Part shown: in pieces, positions 1-11,680 of the stretch | Layout of the letters: every line of letters starts with the position of its first letter | Position numbering within the stretch: the first letter of the stretch is position 1 | Source: Panulirus ornatus | Lineage: Eukaryota; Arthropoda; Malacostraca; Decapoda; Palinuridae | Assembly (NCBI RefSeq): GCF_036320965.1 | Contig: NC_092238.1 | Coordinates: 24,788,903 to 24,852,902 of the forward strand | Length of the DNA: 64,000 bases | Direction: 5' to 3' | Translations under genes and position numbers: made by a program | The notes under the pieces: generated by a model | Database searches by the model: none | What the model saw: the letters and a program-made list of their open reading frames with translations, nothing else | What the model was told of the DNA's origin: nothing

Positions 1-842
1 AAGGTTATTAGGTACAGTAGGGTTGAGGGTCAAGTCAATTGGGAGGTGAGTTTGAATGGAGAAAAACTGGAGGAAGTGAAGTGTTTTAGATATCTGGGAG
101 TGGATCTGTCAGCGGATGGAACCATGGAAGCGGAAGTGGATCATAGGGTGGGGGAGGGGGCGAAAATTTTGGGAGCCTTGAAAAATGTGTGGAAGTCGAG
201 AACACTATCTCGGAAAGCAAAAATGGGTATGTTTGAAGGAATAGTGGTTCCAACAATGTTGTATGGTTGCGAGGCGTGGGCTATGGATAGAGTTGTGCGC
301 AGGAGGATGGATGTGCTGGAAATGAGATGTTTGAGGACAATGTGTGGTGTGAGGTGGTTTGATCGAGTAAGTAACGTAAGGGTAAGAGAGATGTGTGGAA
401 ATAAAAAGAGCGTGGTTGAGAGAGCAGAAGAGGGTGTTTTGAAATGGTTTGGGCACATGGAGAGAATGAGTGAGGAAAGATTGACCAAGAGGATATATGT
501 GTCGGAGGTGGAGGGAACGAGGAGAAGAGGGAGACCAAATTGGAGGTGGAAAGATGGAGTGAAAAAGATTTTGTGTGATCGGGGCCTGAACATGCAGGAG
601 GGTGAAAGGAGGGCAAGGAATAGAGTGAATTGGAGCGATGTGGTATACAGGGGTTGACGTGCTGTCAGTGGATTGAATCAGGGCATGTGAAGCGTCCGGG
701 GTAAACCATGGAAAGCTGTGTAGGTATGTATATTTGTGTGTGTGGCGTGTGTATGTACATGTGTATGGGGGGGGGGTTGGGCCATTTCTTTCGTCTGTTT
801 CCTTGCGCTACCTCGCAAACGCGGGAGACAGCGACAAAGTAT

Positions 843-885
<43 letters not shown>

Positions 886-889
886 TATA
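1..889 (+). mobile_element. RTE-type LINE, 3' fragment (S subfamily), cut by the window edge
   Basis: Positions 1-657 are open in frame and encode the C-terminal part of the LINE protein: [54 protein letters not shown] and [16 protein letters not shown], then a stop at 655-657. A short 3' UTR with the CTACCTCGC hairpin (about 808-830) is followed by poly(A) (842-869) and (TA)n. It carries the S marker (gatctgtcagcgg). Confidence 0.9.
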
Positions 890-1608
890 GTTGTTGTATG
901 GTTGCGAGGCGCGGGCTATGGATAGAGCTGTGCGCAGGAGGACGGATGCACTGGAAATGAGATGCCTGAGGACAATGTGCGGCGTGAGGTGGCTTGATCG
1001 AGCAAGCAACGCTAGGGTAAGAGAGATGTGTGGAAACGAAAAGAGCGTGGTTGAGAGAGCAGAAGAGGGCGTCCCGAAACGGCTTGGGCACATGGAGAGA
1101 ATGAGCGAGGAAAGATCGACCAAGAGGACACATGTGTCGGAGGTGGAGGGAACGAGGAGAAGTGGGAGACCAAATTGGAGGTGGAAAGATGGAGTGAAAA
1201 AGATTTTGAGCAATTGGGGTGTGAACATACAGGGGGGTGAAGTCCATGCAAGGAATAGAGTTATTTAGAACGATGTGGTATACCAGGGTCGACGTGCTGT
1301 CAATGGATTGAACCAGGGCATGTGAAGCGTCTGGGGTAAACCATGGAAAGTTGTGTGGGGCCTGGATATGGAAAGGCAGCTGTGGTTTTGGTGCATTACA
1401 CATGACAGCTAGAGACTGAGTGTGAATGAATGTGGCCTTTGTTGTCTTTTCCTAGCTCTACTTCACTTGCGCACGGGGGGAGGGGGGGGTGCTGTTTCAT
1501 GTATGGTGGGGTGGCGACGGAATGGATGAAGGCAGCAAGTATGAATATATACATGTGTATATATGTATATGTCTGTGTATGTATATGTATGTATACCTTG
1601 AAATGCAT
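890..1608 (+). mobile_element. Older RTE LINE fragment with long 3' UTR, split by SINE-2
   Basis: Starts inside YGCEARAMDRAV and is open to TAG at 1266-1268, with many CpG-type differences from the young copies. The 3' UTR is the long form (ggggcctggata..., cattacacatgacagctagag). It is interrupted at 1608 by a SINE-2 and resumes at 1838. Confidence 0.85.
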
Positions 1609-1837
1609 CCGTGGGGATGGAGGAGAAAGAATATTTCCCATGTATTCCCTGCTTGTTGTAGAAGGTAACTAAAAGGGGAAGGAGCGAGGGGCTGGAAATC
1701 CTCCCCTCCTGTTTTACTTTTTCCAAAAGAAGGAACAGAGAAGAAGGCCAACTGAGGACATTCCCTCTAAGGCTCAGTCCTCTGTTCTTAATACTACCTT
1801 GCTAATGCGGGACATGGCGAATACTTATGAAAAAAAC
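1609..1837 (+). mobile_element. SINE-2 element inserted in a LINE 3' UTR
   Basis: Starts gtggggatggaggagaaag, then ctgcttgttgtagaaggtaac, a T-rich middle, ccaaaagaaggaacagagaa and the tail ctaccttgctaatgcggga, ending in an A run. It is flanked by tgaaatgcat (1599-1608) and tgaaatgtat (1838-1847), a probable target-site duplication with one change. Confidence 0.85.
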
Positions 1838-2045
1838 TGAAATGTATAGGTATGTATATGTGCGTGTGTGGGCGTTAATGTATATATATATGTGTATGTG
1901 GGTGGGTTGGGCCATTCTTTCGTCTGTTTCCTTTCCTTGCTGGAGACGGTGATTAAGTATATGAATGATAAAAGTATGTGTATGTGCATATATGTTTATA
2001 TGGTGGATGGGTCTGTCTTTGTCTGTCTCCTGGTGCTATATTATT
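1838..2045 (+). mobile_element. LINE 3' UTR, right part after the SINE-2 insertion, degenerate
   Basis: Continues the long 3' UTR (aatgtataggtatgtatat, ttgggccattctttcgtctg), then a degraded second tail (gtctgtctcctggtgctat) reaching close to the CNG exon acceptor at 2084. Confidence 0.7.
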
Positions 2046-2084
2046 TGTTACTAATGGTAGTCACAATCATAACCAAATCTACAG

Positions 2085-2248
2085 GGAGAAGTTGGGAAAG
2101 AGATGTACATTGTGCAGTCTGGGCAAGTGCTGGTCATGGGTGGAGAGCGAGGTGATGTGGTGCTGGCAACACTAGGTGAGGGAAGTGTCTTTGGGGAAAT
2201 CTCTCTCCTGGCTCTTGCTGGAGGCAACAGGCGCACTGCTAATGTCAG
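2085..2248 (+). CDS. CNGB: CNG channel exon: cyclic-nucleotide-binding domain, phosphate-binding cassette
   Basis: The acceptor is ...aatctacag and the donor is aatgtcag/gtatgt. The exon starts in phase 0 and ends after two bases of a codon. It reads [15 protein letters not shown]..., [22 protein letters not shown], the beta-roll and the cassette that contacts the cyclic nucleotide phosphate (conserved FGE and R-T pair). The degenerate 3' tail of a LINE ends only a few tens of bases upstream, so the branch-point region abuts transposon sequence. Confidence 0.88.
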
Positions 2249-5200
2249 GTATGTTTAAGAGATTAGATGGAATGTATGAAATGAGCAGATGAACCATGGA
2301 TGATATAGTGGAGGAAGGAAGGATTGAATAAGGCACAGGTGAGGGGAGATAGGTACAATAAATGAGAAAGAAAAGAAGTTGGTTAAGGGTTGGGTATATG
2401 AAGATTGAATGATGTTTTTGCCATGATACCTAGAGAGATTGTTTTGTATTTGTACTTCATAGGAAGTTGTAACTAGAGAGGGCTTTGAATGTGGCAAAAT
2501 GTTTTCTTGCAGCTTTCCAGTGACAAATGGGAAGAGATATGGCAGATTAATGTAAGGAATTGGATTTGATACTTCTGTGCAGTAAACACTAATGATACTA
2601 AATGAATAGAGAAGTATTTTTCTGAATGTGAAAGAGAAATGTTTATTGAAAAAATGAAAAAAATGATAGTTGATGATAAAGAATGAATATATAGATGGAT
2701 GTGGATATATTTGTTGTATATTTGCTATTGCAGTGACATTCAAAATAATACAGAAAAAGGAACAAATGTTATGATGATATGCAAATCATTAAGTGCAGTA
2801 AACTCAACAGAGCAACATTTTTGAATACATACAAAACTGAGGCAAATGGATAAGAATTAGGATTTGTCTTAGAACTAGTAGAAAATTTTTTAATTGTGTA
2901 AAGACAAAGAACCAAATTGGGATACAAGTACAGAAAAAGAAACTGGAAACATACAACAGAAAGAATCTGTTGAAATTAGTTGTTTGGACAACAAAGGACA
3001 CTGAACAGTGTCATAAGCAGAGGGCCACTTTATTTTGCAGATCTCGTGGCTTCAGCAGCCTGTTTGTGCTGAGCAAGGCTGACCTGCAGGCCACCATCAA
3101 GGACTATCCAGAGGCACAAGAAATACTGAAGAAGAAGGCTAAGTAAGTTTTCCTCACTTCATTGTAGAAAGTCTTTGTCATAAAAGCTGCTAGCACAGAA
3201 GTTTAAGTTAGATCCATCCTCAGTCTTGTTTAAGGATTTTTGATTGATTTATATTAGCATCTCCTTATGCATATAGTACATCACTGATATAACACTTGCA
3301 AAATCAAGGAACAAGATTAGAGGTGTGTTGAGAATTAATTCTAATGATAGTACTAAAAGTATAAAAAAGGTGATGTAAGCATTTTTTAGCAAATGCTTGT
3401 TTTCTCTTGATTTTTTAGTGAGAGATTATCAAGAGTTTACTCTTCATGTTGGTGACCATTCATCTGTTGATTTGTCTTACACTGTGTCATTACCTATTTG
3501 TAATTACGTACTTGTGCATTGCAGAAAGAGTTTAACATTCATGGAGTAATTTATATACTAAAAAGAATACTTTTAAATCTTTGTCATCTTCAGCTATTTA
3601 CTATTTTCTTTGCTTAGACTATTCCAACCACCCCTACAGTGAATCAGATTTCTTTACATATTTCTTATCCAGCCTTTTTCTTAGCATCTGATGGTGACCT
3701 TTAATAACTGTAGTACAGCTTCCTGTGATGAAAATTATTTACTTTGAATATCATCCAGGTGATATGGAAACTTAGAGACTGTTTTCAGGCCACCCCTCTT
3801 TCTTCTCTCTTCTATGGTGGACAGCTGTGTTGTCGTTAACCTTTCATTGTAGCTCAGTTTTATTGATTGATCTGTCATCTAGGGTTCCCTTCTCTTGACC
3901 TTCTCTGTCATCATATCTTTGTGCCTCTTAAGGTTCATTAACCAGACCTGTGAGGCATAATCCAGCTGTGGACTACGTTGTGAATAGCTTACCAAACATT
4001 TCAGTATCCATAAACATAATTTTTTTTTTCAGCTGACTATTTTTCTCAGTTCTCCTGATATGTATCTGTGGCAACAGATTAGGTACAGTGTTGATTCTAA
4101 GCTCTCTTGATGGCTGTTTTCCACTAGGTAGTATTCTCACTGGGTCTTTCTTTAATTGAGTCCCATTCTATTTACCTTGCTGTTACTGCGATTGAATTTC
4201 ATCATCCATCTGTGAAAGCAGCTTTGGAGTTTGTCCATATTCCCTATAAGCTGATACTTTTAAATTCATTCCTTAATTTTTCATTTCTCTCATGGCTTAG
4301 GTATTATCTGCAAACATGTTTAGGTATAAGTCCAGCCCTGCAGGCAAGTCATTTACATATACCAAGAATAACTTGGTGACCAAGACCAGGCCACTGAATG
4401 GTAGCTGATTGAAATTGCTGGATGTGTGTTAGGAAACCTGCATGCAGAATTCTTCAGTTGATCTCTGAAGCACTGCTGCTCTCTCTTTAGTGCTTAATGT
4501 TGTGGAAATGATAGGTAGCCTGTATATTTGTTGAAATATTTTTAGGAATGATGAAGTAATTTCTATCCCTAATTCACTGTAGGCGATTGATCAAGCAAAA
4601 CCAGGCACGGGAAGAGTCAGAGCCACACCCGGATGAGAACATCATTATCAAGTCCAGGGAGAACACACCGAAATTACTGCATGCCGTTCTTCAGGTAAGT
4701 TGACACTGCAGGTCATTCATCACTGCTGAACAGTTAGCACTAGAGATAGTTACTTAACACTGTAATAAGTCAAATGGTTAGGTTGAAGGTGATGGCAGGT
4801 CATTCAGTACTATAGGCCAATTGATGCTGAAGGTCACACCTCTTGGTCAGTCATTACTTCATGTCACTATGCAGTGTAAATCAGCATTCCTCCTAAGTCA
4901 GCACTGTGTCCGTTTACACAGCAGATCAGTCAATAGTGCACTGTCAATTCATTGGTCAGTCACCAATGTAGGTCAGTAATTATTGAAGATTATTTAATGC
5001 TGTAAACTGTTTAGCATTTTTGACAATTTACTATTTTAGGTTGACAAATACCTGGTCATCACGACAGGTTAATTATCACTGCAGATCACTCAGCACTTCA
5101 GGTTACAGTAGTTAGCACAACAGGATAGTCTGCATTTCAGCAAATGTGGTAGGTTAGTTGGCCACTGAAAATGATGATATTTGTCAATCAGCAATGCAGG

Positions 5201-7508
5201 TCATAAGTTCTGAGCTCTTCTGCAATTTCACTCCAACCATTATTCATTTCCACCTTCTTCATTGATATCATCCATTACTCTGCTTTATTTAATCTTGGTA
5301 AGACAAATGCTCTTAAGATTTCTATTGCCCTTTGATGTGGTTATATTTGTTAGTTTTCTTTTTAACTGCAAAGACTATTATGTTTCCATTATCACTCTTT
5401 TCATAACAGTTAGAAACAATGATTTGAGTTGGTGTCCCTTTTTATAACAGTTAGAAACAAGTGATTTTAGTTTGTATCATTATGCTTATGAATATGATAT
5501 TGTTTTGTTTGATTGTTCAGTCTGGTATCACCTTCCACAGGTTGTGCATCCAGACTCCTTCACAGCCAGTATCATACGTCGTTCATCCCGCACTATCTCC
5601 CGGTCTACTCTGGATATACCTTCTTTAGAGTCACTGTCACTCAGTAGTGCAGTGCCATGGACACCCTCATCAATGTCCCTGGAGGTCCCCATAAGGAGCA
5701 GTAGGAGGTCTGCTACGGCTTTCAACAGGTTGAATACTTAGCTATGCTCTAGGCATATGTCCTTGCTTTGACCTGAGTAATTCCTTTGCTTTAGGTTAGG
5801 TAGTAACCATGATATATGCTGGCCATGGAGGAAGCTAATTGGTGTCCATTTTGTAAACCAGATAGTAAGCATGCTGCAGGGTGTAATTACATATTTGTAT
5901 TATATGGGGAGGGAGTCATACACTCACAGGGGCTGCATCTCTTGAATTTTCTGTTATCTTACAACTTCCTAGATTATGTATACTCTCTGCATTAATCATG
6001 TCCTCAGTCATTCTGTTCTATTCTTCTGCCACTCTTGTATTATAAAAGTACTTCTTTGCAACTTTCTTAACAAGTTTCTTGCCTAATTTCATGTTATGTC
6101 CTCTGGTTGCCCTATCCTTACATCTCTTGCAGAATTGTTCACTGTCCACATCATCGATCTGTTTTAAAAAGTTACAGGGTGTGATCGGTCACCTCCTCAT
6201 TCTCATCTCTTTCAAGATGAGCAAATTTAAAGCCTTTAGCTTTTCCTTGTAACTTAACTTTCTTAATTTTGGTACCATCTTTATTGCCCTTCTCTGGAAA
6301 CCAGACCTTTAGCTCTTTGTGCTTCTTTAGTTGAGGTGACCAAACTTGAAAAGCATGGGATCTTGCTTGTGAAATGTCATCTATGTTTATGTCTAGCAGC
6401 ACAGCGCATGCTGACATGCCTTTTTCTTGCACAAGATTTAGTCCTGTAGCATGTCAAACATGGTCCATAAAGAGTCCAGTAGCACAGTGAATGCTGACAT
6501 TCCTTGGCCCTCACAGTATATCATGACAGACATTATTTATATAGTGCCATCTCCCATATCATGTCAGGCAGTACATACATGCTGACATGCATTGGTTATT
6601 ATATTGTCCAGTCCTGTAGAATGATAATGAACATTGTCTTTACAGTGCTTTCTCCCTTATCTTTTCAAACAAGCAGCAACTGACTCAACTCCCATGCCTC
6701 TGTGCCTCTGGTATACTATGGATATACTATTCTATCTGTTTGTATCTCTGGTGCCTGTTCCTTTCAGGAACTCCCATAAGGGGGTGACCACTGCAAATAA
6801 ATCTCCTTGACCAGTGAACTCTAGTGACACTTTACAGCCTTTAGTGCCTCACCCATAACATGGCACTGGCAGAGGCGTCTTTAACTCCCACAGATAACTA
6901 CTACCTAATTTGTCTTCATAATGTTCTAACCTATTACTTTTACCTAATTCTCCTACCTAATATTCCTACCCACTGATTCTACCTGCCAAAAGGCAGGTCT
7001 CATGCATAGTACTCACTGCAGGGAAAATCTGGAGTTACGAAGAATGAGGTGTGTGAGTTAAGTGTTGTCAAGTGTTATGTGTGACAAGGAGAGGGTTCAT
7101 GTTTGTGGCCTCCTTCTCTGTTCCTTTTTTTGGAAGGTAAAATGAGGACTGGTGCAGTATTCTTTCTCACCTATCCAAAAGAAGGAACAGAGAAGGGGGC
7201 CAAATGAGATTGTTCCCTCTAAGGCTCAGTTCTTTGTTCTTAACGCTTCCTCGCTTATGTGGGAAATGGCGAATGTGTATGAAAAAAGAATACTTCCCAC
7301 GTAGTCCCTGCGTGTCGTAGAAGGTGACTAAAAGGGGAGGGAGCGGGGGGCTGGAAATCCTCCCCTCTTGTTTTTTTTTAATTTTCCAAAAGAAAGAACA
7401 GAGAAGGGGGCCAGGTGAGGATATTCCCTCAGAGGCCCAGTCCTCTGTTCTTAACGCTACCTTGCTAATGCGGGAAATGGCGAATAGTTTGAAAGAAAAA
7501 AGAAAAAG

Positions 7509-7580
<72 letters not shown>

Positions 7581-8960
7581 CTTTGTCGCTGTCTCCCGCG
7601 TTTGCGAGGTAGCGCAAGGAAACAGACGAAAGAAATGGCCCAACCCCCCCATACACATGTACATACACACGTCCACACACGCAAATATACATACCTACAC
7701 AGCTTTCCATGGTTTACCCCAGACGCTTCACATGCCTTGATTCAATCCACTGACAGCACGTCAACCCCTGTATACCACATCGCTCCAATTCACTCTATTC
7801 CTTGCCCTCCTTTCACCCTCCTGCATGTTCAGGCCCCGATCACACAAAATCCTTTTCACTCCATCTTTCCACCTCCAATTTGGTCTCCCTCTTCTCCTCG
7901 TTCCCTCCACCTCCGACACATATATCCTCTTGGTCAATCTTTCCTCACTCATTCTCTCCATGTGCCCAAACCATTTCAAAACACCCTCTTCTGCTCTCTC
8001 AACCACGCTCTTTTTATTTCCACACATCTCTCTTACCCTTACGTTACTTACTCGATCAAACCACCTCACACCGCACATTGTCCTCAAACATCTCATTTCC
8101 AGCACATCCATCCTCCTACGCACAACTCTATCCATAGCCCACGCCTCGCAACCATACAACATTGTTGGAACTACTATTCCTTCAAACATACCCATTTTTG
8201 CTTTCCGGGATAATGTTCTCGACTTCCATACATTTTTCAAGGCTCCCAAAATTTTCGCCCCCTCCCCCACCCTATGATCCACTTCCGCTTCCATGGTTCC
8301 ATCCGCTGACAGATCCACTCCCAGATATCTAAAACACTTCACTTCCTCCAGCCTCTCACCATTCAAACTCACCTCCCAATTGACTTGACCCTCAACCCTA
8401 CTGTACCTAATAACCTTGCTCTTATTCACATTTACTCTTAACTTTCTTCTTCCACACACTTTACCAAACTCCGTCACCAGCTTCTGCAGTTTCTCACATG
8501 AATCCGCCACCAGCGCTGTATCATCAGCGAACAACAACTGACTCACTTCCCAAGCTCTCTCATCCCCAACAGACTTCATACTTGCCCCTCTTTCCAAAAC
8601 TCTTGCGTTTACCTCCCTAACAACCCCATCCATAAACAAATTAAACAACCATGGAGACATCACACACCCCTGCCGCAAACCTACATTCACTGAGAACCAA
8701 TCACTTTCCTCTCTTCCTACACGTACACATGCCTTACATCCTCGATAAAAACTTTTCACTGCTTCTAACAACTTGCCTCCCACACCATATATTCTTAATA
8801 CCTTCCACAGAGCATCTCTATCAACTCTATCATATGCCTTCTCCAGATCCATAAATGCTACATACAAATCCATTTGCTTTTCTAAGTATTTCTCACATAC
8901 ATTCTTCAAAGCAAACACCTGATCCACACATCCTCTACCACTTCTGAAACCATATATATA

Positions 8961-9049
<89 letters not shown>

Positions 9050-9141
9050 GGGGATAGGGGAGAAAGAATACTTCCCATGTATTCCCTGCGTGTCGTAGAA
9101 GGCGACTAAAAGGGAAGGGAGCGGGGGGCTGGAAATCCTCC

Positions 9142-9187
<46 letters not shown>

Positions 9188-9447
9188 CCAAAAGAAGGAA
9201 CAGAGAAGGGGGCCAGGTGAGGATATTTCCTCAAAGGCCCAGTCCTCTGTTCTTAACGCTACCTCGCTAATGTGGGAAATGGCGAATAGTATGAAAGAAA
9301 GAAAAATATATATATATATTATTTTTTATTTTAATTTTCCAAAAGAAGGAACAGAGAAGGGGGCCAGGTGAGGGTATTCCCTCAAAGGCCCAGTCCTCTG
9401 TTCTTAACGCTACCTCGTTATCGCGGGAAATGGCGAATAGTATGAAA

Positions 9448-9497
<50 letters not shown>

Positions 9498-11630
9498 GAA
9501 GTAAGATTATTAGGGAAAGAGAAGAGAGAGGCATTTGGACGATTTTTGCGGGGAAAAAATGCAATTGAGTGGGAGATGTATAAAAGAAAGAGACAGGAGG
9601 TCAAGAGAAACGTGCAAGAGGTGAAAAAGAGGGCAAATGAGAGTTGGGGTGAGAGAGTATCATTAAATTTTAGGGAGAATAAAAAGATGTTCTGGAAGGA
9701 GGTAAATAAAGTGCGTAAGACAAGGGAGCAAATGGAAACTTTAGTGAAGGGCGCAAATGGGGAGGTGATAACAAGTAGTGGTGATGTGAGAAGGAGATGG
9801 AGTGAGTATTTTGAAGGTTTGTTGAATGTGTTTGATGATAGAGTGGCAGACATAGGGTGTTTTGGTCGAGGTGGTGTGCAAAGTGAGAGGGTTAGGGAAA
9901 ATGATTTGGTAAACAGAGAAGAGGTAGTAAAAGCTTTGCGGAAGATGAAAGCCGGCAAGGCAGCAGGTTTGGATGGTATTGCAGTGGAATTTATTAAAAA
10001 AGGGGGTGACTGTATTGTTGACTGGTTGGTAAGGTTATTTAATGTATGTATGACTCATGGTGAGGTGCCTGAGGATTGGCGGAATGCGTGCATAGTGCCA
10101 TTGTACAAAGGCAAAGGGGATAAGAGTGAGTGCTCAAATTACAGAGGTATAAGTTTGTTGAGTATTCCTGGTAAATTATATGGGAGGGTATTGATTGAGA
10201 GGGTGAAGGCATGTACAGAGCATCAGATTGGGGAAGAGCAGTGTGGTTTCAGAAGTGGTAGAGGATGTGTGGATCAGGTGTTTGCTTTGAAGAATGTATG
10301 TGAGAAATACTTAGAAAAGCAAATGGATTTGTATGTAGCATTTATGGATCTGGAGAAGGCATATGATAGAGTTGATAGAGATGCTCTGTGGAAGGTATTA
10401 AGAATATATGGTGTGGGTGGCAAGTTGTTAGAAGCAGTGAAAAGTTTTTATCGAGGATGTAAGGCATGTGTACGTGTAGGAAGAGAGGAAAGTGATTGGT
10501 CCTCAGTGAATGTAGGTTTGCGGCAGGGGTGTGTGATGTCTCCATGGTTGTTTAATTTGTTTATGGATGGGGTTGTTAGGGAGGTGAATGCAAGAGTTTT
10601 GGAAAGAGGGGCAAGTATGAAGTCTGTTGGGGATGAGAGAGCTTGGGAAGTGAGTCAGTTGTTGTTCGCTGATGATACAGCGCTGGTGGCTGATTCATGT
10701 GAGAAACTGCGGAAGCTGGTGACTGAGTTTGGTAAAGTGTGTGAAAGAAGAAACTTAAGAGTAAATGTGAATAAGAGCAAGGTTATTAGGTGCAGTAGGG
10801 GTGAGGGTCAAGTCAATTGGGAGGTAAGTTTGAATGGAGAAAAACTGGAGGAAGTAAAGTGTATTAGATATCTGGGAGTGGATCTGGCAGCAGATGGAAC
10901 CATGGAAGCGGAAGTGGATCATAGGGTGGGGGAGGGGGCGAAAATTCTGGGAGCCTTGAAGAATGTGTGGAAGTCGAGAACATTATCTCGGAAAGCAAAA
11001 ATGGGTATGTTTGAAGGAATAGTGGTTCCAACAATGTTGTATGGTTGCGAGGCGTGGGCTATGGATAGAGTTGTGCGCAGGAGGATGGATGTGCTGGAAA
11101 TGAGATGTTTTAGGGCAATGTGTGGTGTGAGGTGGTTTGACCGAGTAAGTAACGTAAGGGTAAGAGAGATGTGTGGAAATAAAAAGAGCATGATTGAGAG
11201 AGCAGAAGAGGGTGTTTTGAAATGGTTTGGGCATATGGAGAGAATGAGTGAGGAAAGATTGACCAAGAGGATATATGTGTCGGAGGTGGAGGGAACGAGG
11301 AGAAGTGGGAGGCCAAATTGGCGGTGGAAAGATGGAGTGAAAAAGATTTTGTGTGATCGGGGCCTGAACATGCAGGAGGGTGAAAGGAGGGCAAGGAATA
11401 GAGTGAATTGGATCGATGTGGTATACCGGGGTTGACGTGCTGTCAGTGGGTTGAATCAAGGCATGTGAAGCGTCTGGGGTAAACCATGGAAAGCTGTGTA
11501 GGTATGTATATTTGTGTGTGTGGACGTATGTATATACATGTGTATGGGGGTGGGTTGGGCCATTTCTTTCGTCTGTTTCCTTGCGCTACCTCGCAAACGC
11601 GGGAGACAGCGACAAAGCAAAAAAAAAAAA

Positions 11631-11680
<50 letters not shown>

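Noticed and set aside
10919..11459. Long antisense frames (about 111, 150 and 158 codons) conserved in nearly every LINE copy
   Set aside because: They are mirror images of the conserved C-terminal RT domain; purine-rich coding sequence with few antisense stops leaves them open. They show no domain and break when the LINE sense frame does.
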